Source of the DNA: Spirochaetales bacterium | GTDB lineage: Bacteria; Spirochaetota; Spirochaetia; Sphaerochaetales; Sphaerochaetaceae | Assembly: GCA_017478205.1 (NCBI GenBank) | Contig: JAFVDZ010000024.1 | Span: 34,584 to 98,583 of the forward strand | Direction of reading: 5' to 3' | Length of the DNA: 64,000 bases | Shown: one piece after another, positions 1 to 8,262 of the stretch | Position numbering within the stretch: position 1 is the stretch's first letter | How the letters are laid out: the number at the start of each line of letters is the position of its first letter | Position numbers and translations under genes: made by a program | The notes under the pieces: model-generated | What the model was told of the DNA's origin: nothing | The model's input: the letters and a program-made list of their open reading frames with translations, nothing else | Databases searched by the model: none

Positions 1-696
1 CTTTGCCGCATGCTAGTTTCAATGGGAGCAAAGATAGAAGGAATTGGTTCAAACCTTCTCACAATAGAAGGGCAGAAAACACTCCATGGAACAAGTTATA
101 GAATTGGTTCTGACTATATGGAACTTGGTTCCTTTATAGGTCTTGCAGCTGTAACAGGAGGGGATTTTTTACTTACAAACGTAGATACATCCTTCCTTAG
201 CCCAATTGAGCATGGATTTAAAAAGTTGGGAATCTCTCTTGATATAAAGAAAGACAGTGTATATGTTCCTGCATCACAAAGAAGAATCATACAGAAGACC
301 TATCTTGGTCACACCAACAAACTTGATGATGCTCCGTGGCCAGGATTCCCTGCAGACCTTCTTTCTATAATGACTGTGACAGCAACACAGATGTATGGCT
401 CGATCTTGATACATGAGAAGATGTTCGAGTCCAGAATGTACTTTGTCGATTACCTTATTCGATTAGGTGCCGATATAATCCTCTGTGACCCTCATAGAGC
501 TGTTGTGAAAGGTAAGACAATTCTTCACTCTGGTGTGGTTACAAGCCCTGATGTAAGAGCAGGTATGGCACTTGTAATTGCAGCCTTGTGTGCAGAAGGT
601 GAAACTGTCATTGACAATATCGAACAGATAGAAAGGGGCTATGAGGATCTTTTAGGAAAGCTCAGGGGCGTTGGCGCCGATATTTGTGCAAAATAA
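1..696 (+). CDS. murA: UDP-N-acetylglucosamine 1-carboxyvinyltransferase (MurA-like), C-terminal part
   Basis: EPSP-synthase/MurA fold enzyme that transfers enolpyruvate from PEP to UDP-GlcNAc, the first committed step of peptidoglycan synthesis, in the cytoplasm. The frame is open from base 1, so the N-terminal half (about 190 of the usual 420 residues, including the Cys/Asp loop) lies outside the window. Visible family marks are MGAKIEGIGS near the start, PGFPAD with the catalytic-type Asp, the FESRM segment and PDVRAGMALVIAAL close to the end. The ATG at 10 is internal, not the start. The C-terminal half is rather divergent from textbook MurA, so a MurA paralogue is possible. It converges on rsmE across a long AT-rich gap. 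Confidence 0.85.
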   Translation, partial: LCRMLVSMGAKIEGIGSNLLTIEGQKTLHGTSYRIGSDYMELGSFIGLAAVTGGDFLLTNVDTSFLSPIEHGFKKLGISLDIKKDSVYVPASQRRIIQKTYLGHTNKLDDAPWPGFPADLLSIMTVTATQMYGSILIHEKMFESRMYFVDYLIRLGADIILCDPHRAVVKGKTILHSGVVTSPDVRAGMALVIAALCAEGETVIDNIEQIERGYEDLLGKLRGVGADICAK

Positions 697-1068
697 GAAG
701 ATTTCAACAGATTTTACCTAGTTTTCCACAATAGTTTATTTGCATTGTTGAAAACTTTGTCATAAGTGTTGATAAGTACTTAAAAGTCAATATTCGTTAT
801 ATAAAAAACATAATTTTATAATTTGTTTACATGTAAAGAATTATCAGATGAATGAAGTAATCATTTTTCAATGAAAATTATATAAGTTTAGGGCAAAAAT
901 TATTACGTCAGAAGTTTAAAAAAAGCCTGTTTATAACTCAGTTTTCAACAGGTTTTCAACAAGAGTGAATAATGTTGGTAATAACTCTGTATTTCTTGTA
1001 TATAACGTGATTTACATATGTGTAAAACTGTTTTCATAAACAGATTTTCAGAAAGTGACAGGAAAAAA
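697..1068. other. AT-rich convergent intergenic region with DnaA-box-like 9-mers
   Basis: This 372-bp gap lies between two converging genes, so neither needs a promoter here. It contains 9-mers one base from the DnaA box TTATCCACA (TTTTCCACA at 722-730; TTATCAACA on the minus strand at 767-775) and the related TTTTCAACA three times (minus strand 746-754, plus strand 942-950 and 953-961), plus ATTTCAACA at 701-709. A stretch of very high A+T (about 776-930) separates the two groups. The layout resembles a replication origin or a DnaA-titration site. Short inverted repeats (926-931 with 947-952; 1028-1043) could instead be terminators for the flanking genes. No dnaA or dnaN gene is nearby. Confidence 0.4.
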
Positions 1069-1815
1069 TTAACGAGCTTCTGTCATACTTTCAATGGCTC
1101 CAACTGCAAAAATTCCAGCTGTCTCGGCTCTCAAAATATTCGTTGGAAGAAGGGCAGTTCTTGCTCCGCTATTTTCAAGTAACTCGCACTCTTCATCAGA
1201 AAGGCCGCCTTCACTTCCAACTATCAAGGAGATGGATTTATAGGAAGACGATGATAGAAGTCTTCCTAGTGTCTGTGTCTTCTCTCTCTTGCTTTGGTGG
1301 AGGAGGATCCTAAGTTCTCCCTCTTCTATATTTGGAATGTCTTCAAGAGATATTACTTCATCAAGAGATGCACGAGTTTTTGAACCACTCTGCTGAACAG
1401 CTTCCTTCATTATGGTTTCAAGTCTATCTTTTTCGTGCTCGGTCAAGTCCTTTTCCTGTGTGAACTGACTTCTTGTGAAAACAACTCTTTCTACTCCTGC
1501 TTCAGTCAGCATCCTCAGAATAGTTTCATTCTTCTTTCCCTTGCAAAGACATTGATAGACTGTAATTGGAATTATTGCATCTTTGTAAGCAGAAAGATGG
1601 TCGAGGAGAGTCTCTTCTGGTGTATCTGTTACTTCAACAGAGAGAGTATCCTCATCGATGATTGTTGCCTTGTAATAATTATCATCCACATCCTTTGCTG
1701 TGAATGTTTCACCAACACTTAATCGAAGGACCTTCAGAAGGTACTGTCTATCTCTTTTCTTAAGTGTGTAGGTCTTCTCTCCTGAAAAGCTCTTATCGAA
1801 TAAAAAGACTCTCAT
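1069..1815 (-). CDS. rsmE: 16S rRNA (uracil-1498-N3)-methyltransferase
   Basis: SPOUT-family methyltransferase that uses S-adenosylmethionine to methylate U1498 in the decoding region of 16S rRNA. Length 248 aa is normal. The N-terminal PUA-like part contains the LLKVLRLSVGE segment (about residues 26-36). The C-terminal trefoil-knot SAM site is clear: EAVQQSGS (138-145), IVGSEGGLSDEE (198-209) and LRAETAGIFAVGAI (228-241). Its ATG overlaps the ctpA stop by 4 nt (ATGA), so the two are translationally coupled in a ctpA-rsmE operon. An inverted repeat at 1028-1043 followed on the minus strand by TTTT could be its terminator. Confidence 0.93.
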   Translation of the reverse strand: MRVFLFDKSFSGEKTYTLKKRDRQYLLKVLRLSVGETFTAKDVDDNYYKATIIDEDTLSVEVTDTPEETLLDHLSAYKDAIIPITVYQCLCKGKKNETILRMLTEAGVERVVFTRSQFTQEKDLTEHEKDRLETIMKEAVQQSGSKTRASLDEVISLEDIPNIEEGELRILLHQSKREKTQTLGRLLSSSSYKSISLIVGSEGGLSDEECELLENSGARTALLPTNILRAETAGIFAVGAIESMTEAR

Positions 1816-3248
1816 TTTTCCTCAAAGTATTTGATCGCTTCATTTAGCACATCATCATTCATTCTATCGATCTTAGGCCTATCTTCGTAATCCATTTCAT
1901 TGAGATATGCATTCCTTATCAAGATTTTGAGTAAGGTCTCTGGAACCTTTGATTCAGCATTTTCCTTGGCAAAGAGTTCAAGGTTTTCAGCCTTGAATTC
2001 TGGATGCTGCTTTATGAAGGCCTTCTCTTTTTCAAGACTGGTCTTCAGAAAGTCATAGAATGCAACAGTTTCTTCATCTGTATATTCAGGATCCTTTATT
2101 TCGATATCAGGGAGGATTCCCACCTTGTTGATATTCTCTCCATTAGGTGTGAGATAAGAGGCACTTGTGAATTTGACAAAGCCTTCGTTCCATTTGAAGA
2201 CATCCTGCATTACTCCCTTTCCAAATGTCTTTGCGCCGATTGTTATGGCCTTGCCGTTATCTCTAAGGGCTGCTGTCAAGATTTCACTTGCACTAGCGGT
2301 ACCTCCATTAGTGAGAATTGCGATATCAAGATCGAGATACTTTGTCCCAGCAGGGGAGGCCTGAGTTGTTATATCCTGTCTTCTTGAGCCTTCCTTGAAC
2401 TTTGTAGTGACGATAGTTTTTCCACCTTCAAGGAAAACATCTGCGATCAGGAGTGCAGTGTCTACAGTACCACCACCATTGTTCCTCAGATCTATGATCA
2501 GGTGCTTTATTCCCTTGCTCTTTAGCTTATCTAGCTCTGTCGTGACAAGAGAGTACGATGATTGGTTGAAATCTGCAATCATGAGGTAGCCGATATCTGT
2601 TCCTTCGATTATTGTGCTGTCAACAGAAGGTTTTGTAATCTTTTCCCTGACTATGGTTACATCAAAGACAGCATTTCCTCTATGAATAGTGAGAACTACT
2701 GGTTCTCCCTCGTGGCCTCTTATCATTTTGCTTGCTTCTGTTGCAGTCATATCTGTTGTACTTTCCTTGTTGATATGGCTGATAAGGTCACGGCTCCTTA
2801 TGCCAGCTCTGGCCGCTGGGCTATCAGGAAATGGTGATACGATCTGGACCATGTAGGTGTTTGGATCTGAAAAATCTCTTGCTTCGAGCTTATATTTAGT
2901 AAGATATGTACCAATTCCTATATATGTGCCATCGATATTTTCTTCAAAGTCCTCAGCGAAGTCCTTTGGGATGTATTCAGAATAAGGGTCATCGAGTGCT
3001 GAAAGCAGACCTGCTGTGAGCGCTTCATTTACCTTTTCAATGTCGATGTCATATAAAAAGTAGGTGTTCAGATATTGATATAGCGAGTTAAGCCCGATCA
3101 GTGATGAAGAAATACCACTGTTGTAGATATTCATCCCACCATTTGCCTTGGCAGTAGTTGTGAAGAATTCTTTGTCTGCAGAGGCGTATAGTGAAAGCGA
3201 TATAGTTACAGACAGAATTAAAGCTGTCAGAGTTTTTCTTATTTGCAT
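1812..3248 (-). CDS. S41-family C-terminal processing protease (CtpA-like)
   Basis: Periplasmic serine protease of the tail-specific/C-terminal processing type. A signal peptide covers about residues 1-23 with cleavage near LYASA. A PDZ domain spans about 95-205 (GIGTYL, PDSPAARAGI). The S41 catalytic core follows, with Ser319 in GGTASASE and Lys344 in KTFGKG, spaced 25 residues apart as expected for the Ser/Lys dyad; LIIDLRNNGGG (about 250-260) is the preceding conserved strand. Length 478 aa is typical. It is the first gene of an operon with rsmE. No Shine-Dalgarno precedes the ATG, and TATTAT lies 6 nt upstream (3255-3260 on this strand), suggesting a leaderless message. The natural substrate is not evident. 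Confidence 0.92.
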   Translation of the reverse strand: MQIRKTLTALILSVTISLSLYASADKEFFTTTAKANGGMNIYNSGISSSLIGLNSLYQYLNTYFLYDIDIEKVNEALTAGLLSALDDPYSEYIPKDFAEDFEENIDGTYIGIGTYLTKYKLEARDFSDPNTYMVQIVSPFPDSPAARAGIRSRDLISHINKESTTDMTATEASKMIRGHEGEPVVLTIHRGNAVFDVTIVREKITKPSVDSTIIEGTDIGYLMIADFNQSSYSLVTTELDKLKSKGIKHLIIDLRNNGGGTVDTALLIADVFLEGGKTIVTTKFKEGSRRQDITTQASPAGTKYLDLDIAILTNGGTASASEILTAALRDNGKAITIGAKTFGKGVMQDVFKWNEGFVKFTSASYLTPNGENINKVGILPDIEIKDPEYTDEETVAFYDFLKTSLEKEKAFIKQHPEFKAENLELFAKENAESKVPETLLKILIRNAYLNEMDYEDRPKIDRMNDDVLNEAIKYFEEK

Positions 3249-3335
3249 GAGAATATAATAATTAAAATTGCAAACCCTATAAAGAGCGAATTCGCTATGA
3301 TTGAAAACACTAGATAAGATTATTACACTTAATCT
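3249..3335. promoter_or_regulatory. Divergent promoter region for ctpA-rsmE and lgt-pepP
   Basis: For lgt (+) I see TTGAAA (3301-3306), a 17-nt spacer and TACACT (3324-3329), which ends 6 nt before the ATG. For ctpA (-) I see TATTAT (plus coordinates 3255-3260), which ends 6 nt before its ATG, with a weak TTTATA 17 nt further up. Neither start has a Shine-Dalgarno sequence, so both transcripts could start at or next to the AUG. Predicted by eye only. Confidence 0.45.
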
Positions 3336-4304
3336 ATGCTGTATTTGTATATAAATTATCCATCCTTCATAAAGCCAGAGATTTTTTCCTTCCTTCCTGT
3401 GCGATGGTATTCCCTAATGTATATTGTTGCCTTCTTCGTAACTCTTGTTATCTTCCAACATCTTTGTAAAAAGGAAAAAATACTTAGTAAGGATGAGTGT
3501 GAGAATATCCTTATAGCGGGTTTTTTGAGCCTCCTTATCTTTGCCAGGGTCTTTTCTTGCCTCTTCTATTCCGATTGGAAATTCTATCTTGCACATCCTC
3601 TTCATATGTTCTGGCCATTTGAGGGAGGTCGCTTTGTAGGACTTCCTGGTATGAGCTACCATGGCGGTCTTTTTGGTGCCTTTGTTGGCGCCTATATCTA
3701 TTGCCGCATCAAGAAGCATAACTTGCTCAAGGTTGGTGATGTAGTAGTTTCAGCAATTCCTTTCGGTTATACATTTGGCCGCATTGGAAACTTCATTAAT
3801 GCAGAACTCTATGGCAGAGTAACGACATCTTCCCTTGGTATGATTTTCCCTAATGCCTCTAGATTTGATACCAACCTTGAATGGGTTCAGGAGGTTGCAC
3901 GAAAAGTTGGACTTGAGATAATTCCAAACTCCTTCATCAACCTTCCTCGCCATCCTTCACAGCTATATGAAGCACTATTTGAAGGTCTTGTTACAGGTCT
4001 CATCCTTTACTTCATCACAAGACCATACTTCAAGAAGCATAACTTCAAGGATGGCTCCAATGTGAGCATGTATCTCATCCTATATGGCTTTTTTAGATTC
4101 TTTATCGAATATTGCCGTCAGCCAGATGCTGATATCGGATATGTAATAGCACTATCGGACAGAAGCGATAATATCGCTCTTTTCCAGTCCTTCTTGAATA
4201 TATCAAAAGGCCAGATTTTCTGTCTTTTGATGGTCTTAATCGGCATCTTGATGCTGATAATTGTAAATATAAGGAGGGATAAAGATGAAAAAAAGCGTAA
4301 ATGA
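3336..4304 (+). CDS. lgt: Prolipoprotein diacylglyceryl transferase
   Basis: Inner-membrane enzyme that transfers diacylglycerol from phosphatidylglycerol to the lipobox cysteine of prolipoproteins, the first step of lipoprotein maturation. The protein (322 aa) is multi-spanning. It carries the Lgt signature GRIGNFINAELYG (148-160, with the essential Arg149), SYHGG with His109, and the C-terminal HPSQLYEA motif that completes the active site. A small insertion at about 165-200 separates the signature from HPSQLYEA. It heads a unit with pepP, which starts inside its last 20 nt. The start is a plain ATG without a Shine-Dalgarno, immediately behind a promoter-like sequence. The lipoprotein at 21030 is a plausible client. 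Confidence 0.95.
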   Translation: MLYLYINYPSFIKPEIFSFLPVRWYSLMYIVAFFVTLVIFQHLCKKEKILSKDECENILIAGFLSLLIFARVFSCLFYSDWKFYLAHPLHMFWPFEGGRFVGLPGMSYHGGLFGAFVGAYIYCRIKKHNLLKVGDVVVSAIPFGYTFGRIGNFINAELYGRVTTSSLGMIFPNASRFDTNLEWVQEVARKVGLEIIPNSFINLPRHPSQLYEALFEGLVTGLILYFITRPYFKKHNFKDGSNVSMYLILYGFFRFFIEYCRQPDADIGYVIALSDRSDNIALFQSFLNISKGQIFCLLMVLIGILMLIIVNIRRDKDEKKRK

Positions 4305-6054
4305 CAGAGTTAGCGTACTTCGTAGTCTCATGCAGAAAGAAAACCTTTCTGCCTACTACATAACAGGTACAGATCCTCACATGAGCGAATATGTCTCTCC
4401 TAGGTGGAGAACACTCTCCTTTATCTCGAGCTTTACAGGAAGCGCAGGTTCTGTCCTCATCACAGAGGATAAGGCCCTGCTGTGGGTAGACAGCAGATAT
4501 TACATTCAAGGTGCAAAGGAAATCGAGAATAGCGAATTTACCTTGATGAAAACAGAAGAGATAACGATAGAAGAATATATGAAGAAAAGCCTTCCTGAAG
4601 GCAGTGTAGTTGGAATAGAAGAGAAATCTGTGAGCATAAAATCCTTCCTTTCCTTGAAGGAAAAGCTTTCAGGCAAAAAGATAGAAGTAAGGACAACAAA
4701 AGATCTTCTTCAACCAATCTGGACAGATAGACCAGAGGAGCCTTTTTCAATCTTGCGAGAAGTCAATATCGCATATGCAGGGCTCACAAGAGAAGAAAAG
4801 CTTGAAAGAGTCAGAGAAGAGCTAGAAAAGAGTGGTGCTGACTTTACATTCATAAGCAGTCTTGATGATATAGCCTGGCTTACAAACCTCAGAGGTGATG
4901 ACATCCTTTATAATCCAGTATTTCTTTCCTTTGCCTTTGTAGATAAAAAGAAAGCAATTCTCTTTACATCACGAGAACGTTTTGACAAAGAACTATTGAA
5001 GAAGGTCGGAGAGTGCTTTGAGGTAAGAGAGTATGAAGATGCTTATACAGCACTTCCTTCACTTAAGAATGGAAGAGGTTATTATGACAGAGCAAAGTTG
5101 AACATGAGCTTCTATCCATTTATCCAGGATGACGATATATTGCATTGTGATATAACGACCACCTTGAAAGCAAGAAAGAACATGATAGAGCTGAGAGGAA
5201 TGCGAAGAGCTCATAAACTAGACGGCATTGCCTTTGCATCATTCATGGCAGAGCTTAACAAGGTTCCTGATGGCTCTTTAACTGAAATAGATGTCTCAAA
5301 CGCTCTTGAAGAGCAAAGAAAGAAGCTCGATGGCTATATCGGGCCATCATTTGCTCCAATTTCAGCCTTTGCTGAAAATGGTGCAATTGTGCATTACAGT
5401 GCAAATGAGGAGTCAAACAGAAGGATAGATAAAGATGGACTACTAGTTCTCGACACTGGCTCTCAATTTACCTTCGGCACTACAGATCTCACAAGAACAC
5501 TGCTTTTTGGTAAGGCAAAGAAGGAAGAGAAGATCGACTACACGTTAGTCCTCAAAGGCCACCTTGCTCTTGCAAGTCAGCGTTTTATCAAAGGAACTAG
5601 AGGCTACCAGCTTGATATACTTGCACGCCAATATCTATGGACTGCAGGAATGACTTATTCTCATGGAACAGGGCATGGTGTTGGCTGTGGTCTGAGTGTT
5701 CATGAAGGACCGGCGAGAATATCACCAGCTGCGATAGATGTCCCTCTTGAAGAGGGTATGGTCCTTTCAGATGAACCAGGTGTATATAAGGAAAATCGCT
5801 ATGGAATAAGGATCGAGAACCTTATTGCAGTTGAAAAGAATGTCACTACTGAGTTTGGTGAATTCCTTTCTTTCGAGGTTCTCTCTCTTGTCCCATACGA
5901 AAAGGCTCTCATAGAGACCAAGCTTTTGACTGACAATGAGATTACTCTAATCAACGCATATCATAGCTGGGTAAGAGATGAGCTAATCGATGAAGTTGAT
6001 GACAAGACAAAGGTTTGGCTTGAGGAGGCAACTTCTCCGCTTTCTAGAGAGTAG
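4285..6054 (+). CDS. Xaa-Pro aminopeptidase, M24B family
   Basis: Cytoplasmic dinuclear-metal peptidase that removes an N-terminal residue preceding proline. The 589-aa length and three-part layout match eukaryote-like aminopeptidase P: two creatinase-type N-terminal domains (about 1-290) and the pita-bread catalytic domain (about 300-530). All five metal ligands are present: Asp390 and Asp401 (LVLDTG and TTDLTR), His464 (HGTGHGVG), Glu497 (SDEPGVY) and Glu511 (IRIENL). His370 (VHYS) also fits the family. Translation starts inside lgt, with a strong AAGGAGG (4271-4277) fixing the ATG at 4285. It probably serves peptide recycling. Confidence 0.93.
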   Translation: MKKSVNDRVSVLRSLMQKENLSAYYITGTDPHMSEYVSPRWRTLSFISSFTGSAGSVLITEDKALLWVDSRYYIQGAKEIENSEFTLMKTEEITIEEYMKKSLPEGSVVGIEEKSVSIKSFLSLKEKLSGKKIEVRTTKDLLQPIWTDRPEEPFSILREVNIAYAGLTREEKLERVREELEKSGADFTFISSLDDIAWLTNLRGDDILYNPVFLSFAFVDKKKAILFTSRERFDKELLKKVGECFEVREYEDAYTALPSLKNGRGYYDRAKLNMSFYPFIQDDDILHCDITTTLKARKNMIELRGMRRAHKLDGIAFASFMAELNKVPDGSLTEIDVSNALEEQRKKLDGYIGPSFAPISAFAENGAIVHYSANEESNRRIDKDGLLVLDTGSQFTFGTTDLTRTLLFGKAKKEEKIDYTLVLKGHLALASQRFIKGTRGYQLDILARQYLWTAGMTYSHGTGHGVGCGLSVHEGPARISPAAIDVPLEEGMVLSDEPGVYKENRYGIRIENLIAVEKNVTTEFGEFLSFEVLSLVPYEKALIETKLLTDNEITLINAYHSWVRDELIDEVDDKTKVWLEEATSPLSRE

Positions 6055-6105
6055 CTATTTGTAGGAAATATAAATATAATAGGACAAAATAAAGGAAAAA
6101 CAATC

Positions 6106-7752
6106 ATGGTTGAAGCCTTAAAGAAAAATGGAAAGATTTCCCGAAAGGGACCAGTAGTTCTCGTCATAATGGATGGCGTTGGTTTTGGTAAGTATAAGGA
6201 TGGGGATGCCGTAGCTGCCGCTATGACAAAGAATCTCGATAAGCTATATGCCGCTTATCCTTGGACAAAGCTCAAGGCTCACGGTCTTGCTGTAGGGCTT
6301 CCTTCTGATGCCGATATGGGTAACAGTGAGGTTGGACACAATGCAATGGGCTGTGGTCGTGTATTTAGCCAGGGTGCTGCACTTGTATCCGAGTCTATAA
6401 ACTCAGGAAAGATGTTCGAGGGTGAAACCTGGAAGAAGTTAGCACACTCTGCAGCTTCCAAGGGTTCAACACTCCACTTCATCGGCTTACTTTCTGATGG
6501 TAATGTTCACTCCCATATCGACCACTTGAAGGCAATGGTAGAGAGAGCAAAGAAAGATGGCGTTAAGAAGGTTAGAGTTCATGCACTTCTGGATGGAAGA
6601 GATGTAGGTGAGATGAGTGCTTTTGACTATTTCGATCCATTCCAGAGCTTCCTTGAAAGCCTCTCTGATGACTCCTTCGATGCAAGAATTGCATCTGGTG
6701 GTGGCAGAATGGTTATCACAATGGACCGCTACAATGCCAACTGGGATATGGTAAGAAAGGGCTGGGAGACACATGTTCTCGGAGAAGGTAAACAGTTTGC
6801 TTCTGCACATGAAGCAATTGAGACACTTAGAAAGGAAACTGGTGCAATTGATCAGGACCTTCCTCCTTTTGTCGTAGCAGAAAATGGCAAGCCAGTTGGT
6901 ACTATCGAAGATGGAGACTCTGTAATCCTCTACAACTTCCGTGGCGACCGTGCTCTTGAGATTACAAAGGCATTCGAAGCTAAGGAACTTGCTGAGTTCG
7001 ATAGAAAGAGAGTTCCTCTGGTCGAGTATGCTGGCATGATGGAGTATGATGGAGACCTTCACGTACCTGCACAGTACCTCGTATCTCCTCCATCAATTGA
7101 TAGAACAATGGCAGAATACCTCTGCGCAACAGGAATCAAGCAGTTCTCAATCTCTGAGACTCAGAAATATGGTCACGTTACATACTTCTTCAATGGTAAC
7201 AAGACTGGCAAGTTCGATGAGAAGCTTGAGGAGTATGTTGAAATTCCTTCCGATATCGTTCCTTTCGAACAGAGGCCTTGGATGAAGTGTGCTGAGATTG
7301 CAGACAGAGTCATCAAGGAAGTCGAGAGCGGAAAGTGGGATCTTATCAAGCTCAACTTCCCAAACGGCGATATGGTTGGACACACTGGTGTCTTTGAAGC
7401 TGTTGTCTGCTCCATGGAGGGCATGGATCTTCAGATTGGAAGAATCTGGGATGCTGTATCAAAGGCTGGCGGTGTAATGATTGTAACTGCAGATCATGGC
7501 AATGCAGATGATATGTATGAGCACGGAAAGGATGGCTCTCTCAAGCTCAAGAAGGATGGAGAACCAAAGAGCAAAACAAGCCACTCTCTCAACCCTGTTC
7601 CTTGTATCGTTTGCGACTCTGCTTACAATGGTGAGTATTCAAAGGATCTGAAGACAGGTCTTGGAATTTCTTCCATCCCTGCAACGCTGATGAACTTCCT
7701 TGGATACGATGCTCCAGCAGATTACGATCCATCAGTAATTACATTGAACTAA
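6106..7752 (+). CDS. gpmI: 2,3-bisphosphoglycerate-independent phosphoglycerate mutase
   Basis: Glycolytic/gluconeogenic enzyme interconverting 3- and 2-phosphoglycerate through a phosphoserine intermediate, dependent on two metal ions (typically Mn). Alkaline-phosphatase-superfamily metal motifs are visible: VIMDGVG with Asp23, the catalytic Ser74 in DADMGNSEVGH, and TADHGNADDM near the C terminus. DGRDVG and SGGGRM belong to the substrate lid domain. Length 548 aa is slightly above the usual 510-515. The start at 6106 is preceded by an AAAGGA-like ribosome site. TATAAT at 6075-6080 could give it a promoter separate from lgt-pepP. A long hairpin follows the stop. Confidence 0.96.
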   Translation: MVEALKKNGKISRKGPVVLVIMDGVGFGKYKDGDAVAAAMTKNLDKLYAAYPWTKLKAHGLAVGLPSDADMGNSEVGHNAMGCGRVFSQGAALVSESINSGKMFEGETWKKLAHSAASKGSTLHFIGLLSDGNVHSHIDHLKAMVERAKKDGVKKVRVHALLDGRDVGEMSAFDYFDPFQSFLESLSDDSFDARIASGGGRMVITMDRYNANWDMVRKGWETHVLGEGKQFASAHEAIETLRKETGAIDQDLPPFVVAENGKPVGTIEDGDSVILYNFRGDRALEITKAFEAKELAEFDRKRVPLVEYAGMMEYDGDLHVPAQYLVSPPSIDRTMAEYLCATGIKQFSISETQKYGHVTYFFNGNKTGKFDEKLEEYVEIPSDIVPFEQRPWMKCAEIADRVIKEVESGKWDLIKLNFPNGDMVGHTGVFEAVVCSMEGMDLQIGRIWDAVSKAGGVMIVTADHGNADDMYEHGKDGSLKLKKDGEPKSKTSHSLNPVPCIVCDSAYNGEYSKDLKTGLGISSIPATLMNFLGYDAPADYDPSVITLN

Positions 7753-7773
7753 AAGAACTAATATCAGTTATGG

Positions 7774-7825
7774 GGGTGTTAAGAAAGTCCGAAAAATTAA
7801 GGATTTGCTGAACACCCTCATTTTA
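7774..7825 (+). terminator. Hairpin after gpmI, possible terminator
   Basis: GGGTGTT (7774-7780) pairs with AACACCC (7811-7817). An inner partial pairing (AAGTCC with GGATTT) makes a long stem, followed by TCATTTTA. The long arm spacing and interrupted U-tract make this a weak terminator call. Confidence 0.4.
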
Positions 7826-7853
7826 TGCTCAAATTTCAAGACTTTATAAAAGA

Positions 7854-7958
7854 CTTATGCCCGGGGAATCGAACCCGGGGCATAAGGTGTAAAATGAAAC
7901 TGCAAGGATCATTTTACATGGGATATTTTAGCACAAAACAGGGATTTTTGTCCTGTTT
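7854..7958. other. Three tandem hairpins, one resembling a tRNA acceptor/T-arm minihelix
   Basis: Three inverted repeats lie almost end to end in a gene-poor gap. The first (7854-7886) has 9-bp outer arms CTTATGCCC/GGGCATAAG. Read on the minus strand it closes on GGG-TTCGATT-CCC, a canonical 7-nt tRNA T-loop with a 5-bp T-stem (one C-C mismatch) stacked on a 7-bp acceptor-like stem. There are no D or anticodon arms and no encoded CCA, so it is not a complete tRNA. The second (7888-7918) has perfect 10-bp arms TGTAAAATGA/TCATTTTACA. The third (7936-7958) has 7-bp arms AAACAGG/CCTGTTT. It may be a structured RNA, an integration scar or folded DNA; the function is unknown. Confidence 0.5.
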
Positions 7959-8030
7959 CTACACTATAGATGTTGAGAAAACAGCAAAAATCGACAAGAT
8001 ACTTGAATTGTTGGAGTTGTCAGGAGTGTG

Positions 8031-8120
8031 TTAGGACTTCTTACACAATTTACAATCAGATTCCCCTCCGCTGATGGCTATTAGAAGCTCTCGTTTGAGA
8101 TACTCATCCTTTACCTTCAT
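8031..8120 (-). CDS. Possible 29-residue small protein with a CxxC motif
   Basis: A short frame of 29 codons begins with ATG at 8120, seven to eight nt after a good AGGAG sequence on the minus strand, and encodes a charged peptide ending in CKLCKKS. The CxxC pair hints at metal or redox chemistry but is too little to assign a function. It sits alone in the gap between gpmI and the TRAP permease, upstream (on its own strand) of the three hairpins at 7958-7854. It may equally be a gene remnant or chance. Confidence 0.2.
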   Translation of the reverse strand: MKVKDEYLKRELLIAISGGESDCKLCKKS

Positions 8121-8206
8121 AAAAATGAACTCCTAATTGGATTTTTGGTCCGACTGGAAGGTAACACGTCGCTATAAAGGACAGTGGCTATTTTTTCTCT
8201 GATGGA

Positions 8207-8243
8207 ATAGAAAAGAGGCTTTCCCTGTTTAAGAGAAAGCCTC
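8207..8243 (-). terminator. Intrinsic terminator of the TAXI-TRAP operon
   Basis: Perfect 9-bp arms GAGGCTTTC (8215-8223) and GAAAGCCTC (8235-8243) with an 11-nt loop. On the minus strand the stem is followed by TTTTCTATT. It lies 20 nt after the permease stop. Confidence 0.8.
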
Positions 8244-8262
8244 AGAGCATCAATATAATCTT

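Noticed and set aside
7848..7925. A complete tRNA or tmRNA gene around the T-arm-like hairpin
   Set aside because: No D arm, anticodon arm or separate acceptor 5' strand is found, and tmRNA hallmarks (a tag frame, GGATTCGAC-type 5' end) are absent.
7825..8034. 69-codon plus-strand frame after gpmI
   Set aside because: It runs straight through the three hairpins, has no ribosome site and no protein-like pattern.
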